Source: Arthrobacter pascens
GTDB taxonomy: Bacteria; Actinomycetota; Actinomycetes; Actinomycetales; Micrococcaceae
DNA length: 64,000 nt
Assembly: GCF_017052465.1 (NCBI RefSeq)
Contig: NZ_JAFHKT010000136.1
Coordinates: 1-64,000, forward strand
Reading direction: 5' to 3'
Positions within the stretch are counted from its first letter, which is position 1; each line of letters starts with the position of its first letter. Below are positions 45,314 to 57,518 of this stretch, piece by piece. The notes beneath the pieces were generated by a model. The model was not told the DNA's origin, did not search any database, and was given only the letters and a program-made list of their open reading frames with translations. The position numbers and the translations under genes are program-made.

Positions 45314-45325
45314 TAACTTTGTGTG
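45314..45325 (+). promoter_or_regulatory. Predicted leaderless promoter -10 (TAACTT)
   Basis: TAACTT (45314-45319) is exactly 6 nt before the second of two adjacent GTG codons (45323, 45326), which favours 45326 as the start of the KimA-like gene. Confidence 0.45.
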
Positions 45326-47302
45326 GTGCTGACAATTCTGAATGCCGTGAAGCGGGTGCTGGTGGGGAGGCCCTTCCGGACCGACCGGATGGCCCACACG
45401 CTCCTGCCGAAGCGGATCGCGCTTCCCGTCTTCGCGTCGGACGCGCTGTCGTCCGTGGCCTATGCGCCCGACGAGATCCTCCTCACACTGGCCCTGGCGG
45501 GCGTGAGCGCCGTGGCATTCTCTCCTCTGGTGGGACTCGCGGTCATGGTGGTGCTGCTGACGGTCGTCGCCTCCTACCGGCAGAACGTCCATGCCTATCC
45601 GTCAGGCGGCGGCGACTACGAAATCGCCAACGTGAACCTGGGGAAGCACGCCGGGCTGACGGTGGCGTCCGCCCTGCTCGTTGACTACGTGCTGACCGTC
45701 GCCGTATCCATGTCGTCGGCCGCGACCTACCTGACCACCGCAATTCCGTCCCTCCACGGCCAGCAGGCCGCGTTCGCCACCGTCGGCGTCGTGATCCTGG
45801 CCCTCGTGAACCTGCGCGGGATCAAGGAAGCGGGAAGCGTTTTTGCCGTGCCCACCTACATCTTCATGGCGTCGATCCTGGGCATGACCGCCGTCGGGAT
45901 TTTCCAGGCCCTGACAGGGCAGCTGGGCCAGGCGCCATCGGCGGCGTTTACGATCGTCCCGGCCGACGGCTTCGATGAGGGCCTTGTCGGCCTTGCCGGG
46001 GCGTTCCTGCTGCTGCGCGCGTTCTCCTCGGGCGCCGCCGCCCTGACCGGCGTGGAGGCGATCAGCAACGGCGTTCCCAATTTCCGGAAGCCGAAAAGCA
46101 AGAACGCCGCCACCACGCTGCTGCTCCTGGGCATCATTGCCTCGGCCATGCTGGCAGGGATCATCTACCTGGCCAATGCCACCAAGGTGCACATTGTGCT
46201 GGATCCGGCCACGGAGTTCCTGCTGAACGGGAGTCCGCTTCCCGAGGGCTATATCCAGAGCCCGGCCATCAGCCAGATCGCGCAGACCGTCTTCGGGCCG
46301 GGATCCATCCCCTTCTACATCGTGGTTGCGGCCACCGGCGTGATCCTCGTCTTCGCGTCCAACACTGCCTTCAACGGTTTTCCCGTGCTGGGGTCCATCC
46401 TTGCCCAGGACGGTTACCTGCCCCGGCAGCTCCGCACCCGCGGCGACCGCCTGGCCTTCAGCAACGGCGTGCTCGCACTGGCCGCCGGGGCGCTCGTGCT
46501 CATCATTTCCTTCAACGCCGACGTCACCAAGCTGATCCAGCTGTACATCGTGGGTGTGTTCATCTCGTTCACGGCAAGCCAACTGGGCATGATCCGCCAC
46601 TGGGGACGCGAGCTCAAACTGGTCCGGGATAAGGCGGTGCGGCTCCGGGTCATCAAATCCCGGACCATCAACATGATCGGCTTCGGGATGACCGCGCTGG
46701 TGCTGGTGATCGTGCTCATCACCAAGTTTGAGCAGGGTGCCTGGATCGCACTCCTGGCGATGTTTGTCCTGTTCCTCATCATGTGGAGCATCCGGGCCCA
46801 CTACGACAACGTGGCCAAGGAACTCGCCGTGGACGAGGACTCCTCGCCGCGGGCCCTGCCCACCAGGGTCCACGCGGTGCTGCTCGTTTCGCACGTCCGC
46901 AAGCCGGTCCTCCGCGCCCTGGCGTATGCGCGGGCCTCCCGGCCGTCCCGGCTGGATGCCATCACCGTGGACATCAACGAGGAAGAGACGGCCCACACGC
47001 TGGCGGACTGGGAAAAGCTGGACATCCCCGTGCCGCTGACGGTCCTCGCCAGCCCCTACCGCGAGACTGTCACTCCCATCATGGAGTACATCAAGAACAT
47101 GCGCAGGGACTCGCCCCGCGACCTGATCGTCGTCTACATACCCGAATATGTGGTCGGCAAGTGGTGGGAGCAGCTCGTGCACAACCAGACGGCGCTGCGC
47201 ATCAAAACCCGGCTCCACTTCGAACCCGGCGTCATGGTGGCCAGTGTTCCGTGGCAGCTCAAATCATCCGAAGAAGCAAAGAAACTGCAGGACATCCAAT
47301 GA
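45326..47302 (+). CDS. KimA-like APC-superfamily K+ transporter
   Basis: 658 aa from the second GTG (one less than from 45323). About 12 helices, then a cytosolic USP-like C-terminal domain (about 510-659). The stretch VKRVLVGRPF..SDALSSVAYAPDEIL..SYRQNVHAYPSGGGDYEIANVNLG..LLVDYVLTVAVS closely parallels B. subtilis KimA (YdaO), the high-affinity K+/H+ symporter. It is divergent from two TrkA genes, which fits K+ homeostasis. No c-di-AMP riboswitch is possible in the 89-bp gap. It overlaps the next gene by ATGA. Confidence 0.82.
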   Translation: MLTILNAVKRVLVGRPFRTDRMAHTLLPKRIALPVFASDALSSVAYAPDEILLTLALAGVSAVAFSPLVGLAVMVVLLTVVASYRQNVHAYPSGGGDYEIANVNLGKHAGLTVASALLVDYVLTVAVSMSSAATYLTTAIPSLHGQQAAFATVGVVILALVNLRGIKEAGSVFAVPTYIFMASILGMTAVGIFQALTGQLGQAPSAAFTIVPADGFDEGLVGLAGAFLLLRAFSSGAAALTGVEAISNGVPNFRKPKSKNAATTLLLLGIIASAMLAGIIYLANATKVHIVLDPATEFLLNGSPLPEGYIQSPAISQIAQTVFGPGSIPFYIVVAATGVILVFASNTAFNGFPVLGSILAQDGYLPRQLRTRGDRLAFSNGVLALAAGALVLIISFNADVTKLIQLYIVGVFISFTASQLGMIRHWGRELKLVRDKAVRLRVIKSRTINMIGFGMTALVLVIVLITKFEQGAWIALLAMFVLFLIMWSIRAHYDNVAKELAVDEDSSPRALPTRVHAVLLVSHVRKPVLRALAYARASRPSRLDAITVDINEEETAHTLADWEKLDIPVPLTVLASPYRETVTPIMEYIKNMRRDSPRDLIVVYIPEYVVGKWWEQLVHNQTALRIKTRLHFEPGVMVASVPWQLKSSEEAKKLQDIQ

Positions 47303-48681
47303 ACCCCGAACCACTGACCTCCTCCGCCGGCGCAGAACTGGTGGTGGACATCGGCCCCGTGGCCCACGGCGGCCACTGCGTGGCGCGGCACGAGGGCCGG
47401 GTGGTATTCGTCCGCCACGGCATCCCCGGGGAGAAGGCGCGGATCCGCCTGACGGATGCGGGGGAGTCCGCCAAATTCTGGCGGGCCGACGTCGTGGAGG
47501 TTCTGGACCCCTCACCGGACCGTGTCCCGCACTTCTGGCGCGTCGCCGATGCGCCGGCTTCGTGGGGGCACGGGCGGCCGCCGGTCGGCGGCGCCGAACT
47601 GGGACACATCTCCCTGGCCCGCCAGCGGCGCCTCAAGTCCGAGGTGCTGGCCGAACAGCTGAGGCGGCTGGCCGGCGTCGATCTTTCACCTGAGGTGGAA
47701 GCGGTGGGCGGCGCCACCGCGGACGGCGGCGAAACGCACGACGGCGAAACGCACGACGGCGGCGCCGGCCTCGCGTGGCGGACCCGGGCCGGTTTTACAA
47801 TCACCGCCGGCGGCAAGCTCGGCATGCACGCGCACCGTTCGGACCATGTCATTCCGGTCCGGGAAATGCCGCTCGCGGTCGAGGGCGTCAACGCGCTCCG
47901 GTTGTGGGACATCGATCTGCAGGGCATCGAGCGGGTGGAGGTTGCGGCACCGGCAAACGGATCGCGGCCGCTCGTGCTCCTCGTGCCTGCGCCCGGCACC
48001 CGTGCCAAACGGCTCAGCTCCATCCTGGCCCAGCTCCCCGCGGACATTTCGGTGGCCAGTTATGATCCGCTCAAGGATGAGACGCTGCAGCTGCGGGGAC
48101 GGACCTGGGTACAGGAGTCCGCCGCGGGCCACGATTACCGGGTCACGGGCGCCGGATTCTGGCAAATCCACCGGGACGCCCCGGAAACGCTGGTGGGCGC
48201 CGTCACCGGTCTCCTGCACGACGGCGGGTTCCTGGAGCCTGGTGCGGCAGTGGCCGATCTCTATGCCGGTGCCGGACTGTTCACCGCCCCGCTCGCCGAT
48301 GCCGTTGGCGAAACAGGCTCGGTGCTGTCGGTGGAAGGCGCTCCCGGAACGAGCAGGGACGCGCGGAAGAATCTCCACGGTGCGCCGCAGGTGGAAATCG
48401 TGCAGGGCCGCGTGGAGCGGGTGCTGCGCCAGCGCCCCCGGAGCTTCGATGCACTGGTGCTGGATCCGCCGCGCGCCGGCGCCGGCAAGGCCGTGGTGAA
48501 CCAGCTCATGGCCGCCAGCCCGCGGGCCATCGCGTATGTTTCCTGCGACCCGGCATCGTTTGCCCGGGACATCGGGTACTTCCAGCAGGGCGGCTGGTCC
48601 CTCGCGCAGCTCCGGGCGTTCGATCTGTACCCGCATACGCACCACCTGGAGACGGTGGCCCTGCTGACTCCCCGCGGCTGA
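47299..48681 (+). CDS. TrmA/RlmD-family SAM-dependent RNA uridine methyltransferase
   Basis: 460 aa. An N-terminal TRAM domain (about 12-75, VDIGPVAHGGHCVARHEGRVVFVRHGIPGE), a central insert, and the class I methyltransferase domain with SAM motif VADLYAGAGLF, DPPRAGAGKAV and the catalytic cysteine in YVSCDPASFARD (C416). The family makes 5-methyluridine in tRNA or 23S rRNA; which site is not clear, and no Fe-S cysteines are seen at the N-terminus. A 15-bp in-frame duplication (47728-47757) gives GETHDGETHD. Coupled to the transporter gene by ATGA. Confidence 0.87.
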   Translation: MNPEPLTSSAGAELVVDIGPVAHGGHCVARHEGRVVFVRHGIPGEKARIRLTDAGESAKFWRADVVEVLDPSPDRVPHFWRVADAPASWGHGRPPVGGAELGHISLARQRRLKSEVLAEQLRRLAGVDLSPEVEAVGGATADGGETHDGETHDGGAGLAWRTRAGFTITAGGKLGMHAHRSDHVIPVREMPLAVEGVNALRLWDIDLQGIERVEVAAPANGSRPLVLLVPAPGTRAKRLSSILAQLPADISVASYDPLKDETLQLRGRTWVQESAAGHDYRVTGAGFWQIHRDAPETLVGAVTGLLHDGGFLEPGAAVADLYAGAGLFTAPLADAVGETGSVLSVEGAPGTSRDARKNLHGAPQVEIVQGRVERVLRQRPRSFDALVLDPPRAGAGKAVVNQLMAASPRAIAYVSCDPASFARDIGYFQQGGWSLAQLRAFDLYPHTHHLETVALLTPRG

Positions 48682-48766
48682 TGCCACTAGGATGGGCGGA
48701 GTAGTCCCACGTCGCGCGCCGTATGTCTCGGCTGACCCCATGCTCTTTTGTAGGACCATGTACTAA

Positions 48767-48780
48767 TTAGGCTGACCTAA
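48767..48780. promoter_or_regulatory. Dyad over the predicted acnA -10
   Basis: TTAGG-CTGA-CCTAA is centred on a TAGGCT hexamer (48768-48773) that could be the acnA -10. GCTGACCTAA matches one DtxR/IdeR half-site closely; the other half is poor. An iron regulator is plausible because aconitase has an Fe-S cluster. Confidence 0.4.
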
Positions 48781-48836
48781 CTAGCAAGCGGTCTACCGCG
48801 CGACAAAGATGAAACTGTTGCGAGAGGAGTCCTGCG

Positions 48837-51647
<2,811 letters not shown>

Positions 51648-51678
51648 CGGAGCCTGCCCGAGGGCAGATCAGGCAAAG

Positions 51679-51712
51679 AGCCCCGACCGGTCAATGACCG
51701 GCCGGGGCTTTT
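51679..51712 (+). terminator. Rho-independent terminator of acnA
   Basis: A 14-bp stem (51679-51692 and 51696-51709, one G-U pair, 3-nt loop) ending CGGGGC followed by TTTT, 31 bp after the acnA stop. Confidence 0.82.
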
Positions 51713-51849
51713 GCCTTCACCTCACGCCGCAAGCAGGGCCCCGTGACTGTGCTTGGCGCGGCGACCGCCCGCGGCGGCCTGCCCGGCGCGGGCGGCCACC
51801 CGGAGGCGTTAGAGTTAAAAGGCATGTCTACCACCCGAAGGAGGGCCCG

Positions 51850-53823
51850 TTGGGAATCTTGGAGACCATCCGGAATCCGCAGGACCTGAGCAAGTTGTCC
51901 GAGGCGCAGCTGGATCAGCTGGCCGCCGAGGTCAGGGAGTTCCTGATCGGCAACGTCTCCCAGACGGGCGGGCACCTTGGCCCCAACCTCGGCGTCGTCG
52001 AGCTGACCATGGCGGTGCACCGGATCTTTGATTCGCCCCGCGACAGCATCGTCTTCGACACCGGCCACCAGTCCTACGTGCACAAACTCCTTACCGGGCG
52101 CCAGGATTTCAGCACCCTCCGCCAGCAGGGCGGGCTGTCCGGGTACCCAGACCGCGCTGAATCCGAGCACGACATCGTCGAAAGCTCGCACGCCTCGTCC
52201 TCGCTGTCCTGGGCCGACGGGATCTCCCGTGCCCGCCAGCTTACCGGTGACGGCGACCGCTACGTCATCGCCGTCGTCGGGGACGGCGCCCTCACGGGCG
52301 GCATGGCCTGGGAAGCCATCAACAACATCGCCGCCGACAAGAGGCGCCGCGTCGTTATCGTGGTCAACGACAACGGCAGGTCCTATGCCCCCACTGTTGG
52401 CGGATTTGCCGACTACCTTGCGTCCCTGCGCCCCACCATCGACTCGCTGCGGGCTGCCCCCGCCTACGAAGTCGCCCTCGACTGGTGGAAGAAAAAGCTC
52501 CAGAGCGGCGGCCCGGTGGGCCAGTTCACCTACAAGAGCCTGCATGCCATGAAAAAAGGCATCAAGGACTGGTGGGCTCCCCAAGGTATGTTCGAAGACC
52601 TCGGCATGAAGTACATCGGCCCCGTGGACGGCCATAATCTGCAGGCCCTGGAACATGCCCTGTCCACGGCCAAGAATTACGCCGGCCCGGTGATTGTGCA
52701 CGCCATGACGGAGAAGGGCCACGGCTACGCGCCCGCGCGTGCGCACGAAGCCGACCAGTTCCACGCTGTGGGGATCATCGACCCCGAAACCGGAGAGCCC
52801 GCCGAGGCCGGGGGAGCGAAGTCCTGGACCTCCGTCTTCGCGGATGAAATCGCCGACATCGCCGATGAGCGCAAGGACATCGTCGGGATCACCGGCGCCA
52901 TGCTCATCCCCGTGGGGCTGCACAAGTTCGCCGCCCGCCACCCGGAGCGGGTGTTCGACGTCGGCATCGCCGAACAGCACGCCCTCACCTCCGCTGCCGG
53001 CATGGCCTTCGGCGGACTGCACCCCGTCGTCGCCGTCTACGCGACCTTCCTCAACCGCGCCTTCGACCAGCTGCTGATGGACGTTGCGCTGCACAAGGCG
53101 GGCGTCACCGTTGTCCTGGACCGCGCCGGTGTCACGGGTCCCGACGGCGCCAGCCACCACGGGATGTGGGACATGGCCATGGTTCAGATCGTTCCCGGGC
53201 TCCACCTGGCGGCCCCGCGGGACGCCACGCGGCTGCGGGAGGAACTGCGCGAAGCGGTCGCCGTTGAGGATGCGCCCACCGTGATTCGCTACTCCAAGGG
53301 AACGGTCGGGGCCGAGGTCGAAGCCATCGAGCGGCTGGCCGACGGCGTGGACGTCCTCGCCCGCCGGCCGGCCGGCTCCACCGAGAACGACGTGCTGATT
53401 GTCAGTGTGGGTGCCATGTCCGAACTCGCCCTGAACGTTTCGAACCGGCTGGGCGCGCAGGGCATCAGCTCCACTGTGGTGGATCCGCGCTGGGTACTGC
53501 CGGTCCGGAAGTCGATCATCGCCCTGGCCGCCCGGCACCGCCTGGTGATCTGCATCGAGGACGGCGTCCGCGCCGGCGGCGTGGGATCCCGGATCCGCCA
53601 GGAGATGCGCGCGGCCGGCGTGGACACGGCCCTGAATGAAGTGGGCCTGCCGGTGGAGTTCCTGGACCATGGCTCCCGCAGCCAGGTGCTGGAGCGGGTC
53701 GGCCTCACCGCGCAACAGATCACCCACGACGTCGTCGCACAGGTCCTGGGCACCAAGGTGCCCTTTGCCCGGCCCCTGCCGGGGCAGGAGCACCCCACCA
53801 CGGGCAGCCTGCCCAAGCTGTAG
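51850..53823 (+). CDS. dxs: 1-deoxy-D-xylulose-5-phosphate synthase
   Basis: 657 aa. The N-terminus [23 protein letters not shown] and the TPP motif [16 protein letters not shown] are typical of Dxs, with the catalytic glutamate in [14 protein letters not shown]. It condenses pyruvate and glyceraldehyde-3-phosphate to DXP, the first step of the MEP isoprenoid pathway. I choose TTG at 51850 because a perfect AAGGAGG lies just upstream and it gives the family length; an in-frame extension to 51463 would overlap acnA. Confidence 0.95.
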   Translation: MGILETIRNPQDLSKLSEAQLDQLAAEVREFLIGNVSQTGGHLGPNLGVVELTMAVHRIFDSPRDSIVFDTGHQSYVHKLLTGRQDFSTLRQQGGLSGYPDRAESEHDIVESSHASSSLSWADGISRARQLTGDGDRYVIAVVGDGALTGGMAWEAINNIAADKRRRVVIVVNDNGRSYAPTVGGFADYLASLRPTIDSLRAAPAYEVALDWWKKKLQSGGPVGQFTYKSLHAMKKGIKDWWAPQGMFEDLGMKYIGPVDGHNLQALEHALSTAKNYAGPVIVHAMTEKGHGYAPARAHEADQFHAVGIIDPETGEPAEAGGAKSWTSVFADEIADIADERKDIVGITGAMLIPVGLHKFAARHPERVFDVGIAEQHALTSAAGMAFGGLHPVVAVYATFLNRAFDQLLMDVALHKAGVTVVLDRAGVTGPDGASHHGMWDMAMVQIVPGLHLAAPRDATRLREELREAVAVEDAPTVIRYSKGTVGAEVEAIERLADGVDVLARRPAGSTENDVLIVSVGAMSELALNVSNRLGAQGISSTVVDPRWVLPVRKSIIALAARHRLVICIEDGVRAGGVGSRIRQEMRAAGVDTALNEVGLPVEFLDHGSRSQVLERVGLTAQQITHDVVAQVLGTKVPFARPLPGQEHPTTGSLPKL

Positions 53824-53909
53824 TACGGCTCCCGTAAGAATTACCAGGCCGTAAAGGCACAACTCCCACCGTTCGGCGGCACAGGCCGCGGGCGATCCAA
53901 AGGACGGGC

Positions 53910-54470
53910 ATGAGCGGAATCATCAGGGTTTACAAACGCGACGACGAAGGGGTCCTCCAATTCAGGGAGGCCTGGTTCGACGAGGACTACAGCCAGTTCG
54001 TCATGAACCACGGGACCGTAGGGCACCAGAGCAAGACGGATGAAACCGACGTCGCTGATGCCGAGGCGGCGGAGCGGCTGATGGATGCGTTCGCCGCGCA
54101 GTGCGCCGAGGACGGCTATGCCGAGATTCCCGACGAAGAGCAGTACTGGGTGGTGGCCCAGTACGCCCTCAAGACCCGGGAAGGCACCAGCCGGGACCGG
54201 TACCTCGAGGAAAAAGCCAAGGATGCCCTGATCAGCCACCTGGCCTGGCGCGGCCTGGGCACGGTTGAGCGCTCGGAATTCAGCGACTCCAAGCTCAACA
54301 TTTTCTGCCTGTGCCCGGATGTGAACAAAGCCGTGAATGCCATCAAGGTCTGCATCCGCGGCGAAGACCTGGACTTCACCAAGCTGAGCATCGGCGCCGC
54401 CCCGTTCACTGACCCAACGGCACTGAAACTCAAGCACTCTCCAAAACAGGCTGCCGGGTTCACCCTGTAA
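53910..54470 (+). CDS. Hypothetical protein with a WGR-like N-terminal domain
   Basis: 186 aa. Residues about 5-75 (FREAWFDEDYSQFVMNHGTVGHQSKT, then AAERLMDAFAAQCAEDGYAEIP) follow the WGR pattern: GxxGxxG-like turn, Ala-rich helix and a GY.E motif; WGR domains bind DNA ends or regulate PARP-like enzymes, though the WGR tripeptide itself is changed to NHG. The C-terminal half (LGTVERSEFSDSKLNIFCLCPDVNKAVNAIKVCI) is unrecognised. AAAGGA precedes the ATG. Standalone gene, function unknown. Confidence 0.6.
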   Translation: MSGIIRVYKRDDEGVLQFREAWFDEDYSQFVMNHGTVGHQSKTDETDVADAEAAERLMDAFAAQCAEDGYAEIPDEEQYWVVAQYALKTREGTSRDRYLEEKAKDALISHLAWRGLGTVERSEFSDSKLNIFCLCPDVNKAVNAIKVCIRGEDLDFTKLSIGAAPFTDPTALKLKHSPKQAAGFTL

Positions 54471-54492
54471 TACCCGCCCCGAACGGCCGTTA

Positions 54493-54504
54493 TAGGGTGT
54501 TTTC
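54493..54504 (+). promoter_or_regulatory. Predicted leaderless promoter -10 (TAGGGT)
   Basis: TAGGGT (54493-54498), within TATAGGGT, is followed by 6 nt and the ATG at 54505; no Shine-Dalgarno is present. Confidence 0.45.
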
Positions 54505-55482
54505 ATGACTGAATACCGCCGCTTGGGTAAATCCGGACTCACCGTCTCCGTCGTGGGACTCGGCTGCAACAACCTGGGCCGGGCGAATACGGTGACGGAG
54601 TCACAGGAGGGGACCGACGCCGTCGTACATGCCGCCCTCGACGCGGGGGTGACGTTATTCGACGTCGCGGATTCATACGGCCGGGAACCCGGCCTGAGCG
54701 AGACCATGCTCGGCAGGGCGCTCGGCAGCAGGCGGGACGAGGCTGTGGTGGCGACCAAGTTCGGCCTGGATATGCGCGGGGCCAACGGCAGGGACTACGG
54801 CGCCCGCGGCTCCCGGAGCTACATCATCCGTGCTGCCGAGGCTTCCCTCCGGCGGCTGGGCACGGACTGGATTGACCTGTACCAGTTCCACAGCCCGGAT
54901 CCGCTCACGCCGATCGAAGAGACCCTCGACGCGCTCGATGAGCTGGTGACGAGCGGCAAGGTCCGTTACATCGGCCATTCCAACCGCGCCGGCTGGCAGA
55001 TCGCCGAAGCCGAATTCGTCGCCCGTGCACGTGGCGGTTCCCGGTTCATCTCGGCGCAGAACCACTACAACCTGCTGGACCGCCGCGCGGAACTGGAGGT
55101 TGTTCCGGCCGCCGAGGCCTACGGGATCGGTGTGTTGCCGTACTTCCCGCTCGCGAACGGGCTCCTGACCGGAAAATATGCGCCGGACCAGGCCCCCGAA
55201 GGTTCGCGACTCAGCCACACCCGGACGCATCTGGTGCACGACGCCGACTGGCAGCAGCTGAAACAGTTCAGCGCCTTTGCGGCGGAGCGCGGCCTCACGG
55301 AAGTGCAGGTCGCATTCTCCTGGCTGGCGGCGCAGCCGGCGGTCGGCAGCGTCATTGCCGGAGCCACCCGGCCCGAGCAGGTCCGGCAGAACGCTGAAGC
55401 TGTGGCCTGGGTCCCGGACAGGGCCGAACTGGAAGAGCTTGATGCCATTTTCCCGCGGACACCCAAGGTGGCCCTGTTCTGA
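54505..55482 (+). CDS. Aldo/keto reductase
   Basis: 325 aa TIM barrel. Catalytic tetrad: Asp and Tyr in LFDVADSYGR, Lys in VVATKFGLD, His in LYQFHSPD; the C-terminal NADPH-binding SVIAGATRPEQVRQN is present. It belongs to the AKR11/YhdN- or Tas-like group; the substrate is unknown. It overlaps the nucleoside hydrolase gene by one base (TGATG), so the two are translationally coupled and their jobs may be linked. Confidence 0.88.
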   Translation: MTEYRRLGKSGLTVSVVGLGCNNLGRANTVTESQEGTDAVVHAALDAGVTLFDVADSYGREPGLSETMLGRALGSRRDEAVVATKFGLDMRGANGRDYGARGSRSYIIRAAEASLRRLGTDWIDLYQFHSPDPLTPIEETLDALDELVTSGKVRYIGHSNRAGWQIAEAEFVARARGGSRFISAQNHYNLLDRRAELEVVPAAEAYGIGVLPYFPLANGLLTGKYAPDQAPEGSRLSHTRTHLVHDADWQQLKQFSAFAAERGLTEVQVAFSWLAAQPAVGSVIAGATRPEQVRQNAEAVAWVPDRAELEELDAIFPRTPKVALF

Positions 55483-56543
55483 TGGACGATGTCCTGACGC
55501 GCTCCGTCCCGACGCACTCCGTCCTGATGGACGTGGACACCGGGATTGACGACGCCCTGGCGCTGGTTTACCTGCTGTCCCGCCCGGAGGTCCGGATCGA
55601 GGCGATCACCTGCACGGCGGGGAACGTGGGAGCCAGGCAGGTGGCGCTGAACAACCTGGCACTGCTGCAGCTTTGCGGCAGATCCGGCGTGGAAGTGGCT
55701 CTCGGTTCTGAAGTACCCCTTGAGATTCCGCTGGTCACCACCGAGGAAACGCACGGTCCGCAGGGAATCGGCTATGCGGAACTGCCGTTTCCGGCGCAGC
55801 AGATTTCTCCGCGGCATGCGGTGGACGTGTGGGTGGACACCGTCCGGGCTCATCCGGGGGAGATCACGGGCCTCATCACCGGCCCGCTGACCAACTTCGC
55901 GCTGGCCCTGCGCCGCGAGCCGGCTCTGCCCACGCTGCTGAAGGGCCTCGTGATCATGGGCGGGTGCTTCAACTACCAAGGGAACACCACGCCCACGGCG
56001 GAATGGAACGTCTCGGTTGACCCGCACGCGGCACAGGAGGTCTTCGCCGCCTACAGCGGACTCCCCGCGGACAGCCTGCCCGTGGTGTGCGCGCTGGAGA
56101 CCACCGAACGGATTGAGCTCCGGCCCGAGCACCTGCAACGCCTGGGGGAGGCTGCCGGGGCACAGGAACCGGAGCTCGTGCTGCCGGAGCAGCCGGAAGG
56201 CCAGCGCAGCGCCTCGGACAATCCGCTCGTGGCCTGCCTCTCGGACGCCGTCCGCTTTTACCTGGAGTTCCACCGGCTGTACGGCCAGGGTTATGTCGCC
56301 CACATGCACGATGCGTTCGCGGCAGCCGCCGCCATCGGCCGTACCCCTGTGCAGACGCGGCCGGCCACCGTGCATGTGGAAACCGTGTCGCCCCGGCTCA
56401 TCGGCACCACGGTGGCTGACTTCCGCGGCATCTGGAACGAACCGCCGAATGCCCGGATCGTCACCGCGAACGATCCCGGGCAGTGCTTCGACGAGCTCAT
56501 CTCCTCAGTGGCGGCCCTGGCCCGCACACTGGCGCGGCCCTAG
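55482..56543 (+). CDS. Nucleoside hydrolase (IunH-like)
   Basis: 353 aa. The Ca2+-binding signature MDVDTGIDDALAL near the N-terminus, GNVGARQVALNN and the active-site GGCFNYQGNTTPTAEWNVSVDPHAA stretch identify the inosine-uridine nucleoside hydrolase family. It cleaves ribonucleosides to base and ribose. Base preference is not readable. It lies between the aldo/keto reductase and the ECF transporter genes, which supports uptake and breakdown of nucleosides. Confidence 0.9.
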   Translation: MDDVLTRSVPTHSVLMDVDTGIDDALALVYLLSRPEVRIEAITCTAGNVGARQVALNNLALLQLCGRSGVEVALGSEVPLEIPLVTTEETHGPQGIGYAELPFPAQQISPRHAVDVWVDTVRAHPGEITGLITGPLTNFALALRREPALPTLLKGLVIMGGCFNYQGNTTPTAEWNVSVDPHAAQEVFAAYSGLPADSLPVVCALETTERIELRPEHLQRLGEAAGAQEPELVLPEQPEGQRSASDNPLVACLSDAVRFYLEFHRLYGQGYVAHMHDAFAAAAAIGRTPVQTRPATVHVETVSPRLIGTTVADFRGIWNEPPNARIVTANDPGQCFDELISSVAALARTLARP

Positions 56544-56590
56544 CGCCGCGACCTGCAGCGCAGCCGTAGCACGGCCGGCCAGCGGATCGG

Positions 56591-56596
56591 TAGGAT
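56591..56596 (+). promoter_or_regulatory. Possible -10 (TAGGAT) of the ECF operon
   Basis: TAGGAT is followed by a leader of about 90 nt to the ATG at 56693. The leader has GC-rich stems (for example GCGGGG/CCCGC near 56660) but matches no riboswitch class I know. Confidence 0.35.
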
Positions 56597-56692
56597 GGTA
56601 GCCGCGTCGAGGTGACATAGGCGCCAGATTTCGCGCACGCGGAAGATCACGCCACGGGGCGGGGCCCGCCGTCATCAGCCTAAGGATCCACC

Positions 56693-57514
56693 ATGTCACA
56701 GCCTTCCCTCACCCTCCCCACCCCAGGACAGCAGGAGGGACGAAACCGCCGGCTGCTTGAACTGCTCGGCGCCGCCGCGATCGCGGCCACGTTCCTCTTC
56801 CTCGTCCTCACCCAGCCTGCCGACATCGCCGGCGGACTTGGAAGCGTCTCTGCACTCGTTGCCCTGGGCGGGTTCCTGCTCGGCGCGGCTCTGCTGATTG
56901 TGGGCGTGCTGCCCACGCTGCCCACGTCCACCGTGGTTCTGATGCCCGTGGCGCTGGTCCTGAACATCGTCCTCGGACAGCTCATGGGAACCAGCGGGCT
57001 GCCCTTCTACTTCGACGCGATCGGCACCGTGCTGATCGCCGTCCTCGCGGGCCCCGCAGCCGGGGCCGCCACCGGTGCCCTGAGCAGCATCGTCTGGTCC
57101 TTCATCAACCCCACGGTGCTTCCCTTTGCCGCAGGAGCCGCGCTGATCGGTTTCCTCGCAGGCACCGCGGCACGCTACGGGCTCTTCCGCCGCTTTTACC
57201 TCGCCCCGGTTGCCGGCTTTGCCACCGGAATCCTGGCCGGTGTGGTGTCGGCCCCCATCGCGGCCTTCGTATTTGGCGGAACCTCCGGGGCCGGAACAGG
57301 GGCAATCGTCAGCGCCTTCCGCGCCATGGGCGATACTCTGCTTGCCGCCATCACCAAACAGGCGCTGATCTCGGACCCCATGGACAAGGCCATCGTGTTC
57401 GCCATTGCCGCCATGCTCGTTTACGCCCTTCCCCGCCGCACCACCTTCCAGTTCCCATTCGTGCGCCGCTGCAACGTCCTGGCAGGCAAGAAACCGGTCC
57501 AGAAGGACTCCTGA
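56693..57514 (+). CDS. ECF transporter substrate-binding (S) component
   Basis: 273 aa, about six helices (AIAATFLFLVLTQP, ALVALGGFLLGAALLIVGVL, VALVLNIVLGQLMG, AGAATGALSSIVWSFI, AGAALIGFLAG, AGFATGILAGVVSAPIAAFVFGG). The small-residue pattern and YFDAIGTVLIAVLAGPAAGAATG are typical of ECF S components (ECF-type membrane barrels). T and A components follow. The ligand is unknown; the nucleoside hydrolase just upstream suggests a nucleoside or base. SD-like AAGGAT precedes the ATG. Confidence 0.82.
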   Translation: MSQPSLTLPTPGQQEGRNRRLLELLGAAAIAATFLFLVLTQPADIAGGLGSVSALVALGGFLLGAALLIVGVLPTLPTSTVVLMPVALVLNIVLGQLMGTSGLPFYFDAIGTVLIAVLAGPAAGAATGALSSIVWSFINPTVLPFAAGAALIGFLAGTAARYGLFRRFYLAPVAGFATGILAGVVSAPIAAFVFGGTSGAGTGAIVSAFRAMGDTLLAAITKQALISDPMDKAIVFAIAAMLVYALPRRTTFQFPFVRRCNVLAGKKPVQKDS

Positions 57515-57518
57515 AAAG

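Noticed and set aside
45234..45322. Possible c-di-AMP (ydaO/yuaA) riboswitch ahead of the KimA-like gene
   Set aside because: The gap is 89 bp and holds two divergent promoters; the riboswitch needs more than that, and no matching stems are visible.
56544..56692. Possible riboswitch in the leader of the ECF operon
   Set aside because: GC-rich stems exist, but I find no conserved core of TPP, cobalamin, FMN, preQ1, THF or purine classes.
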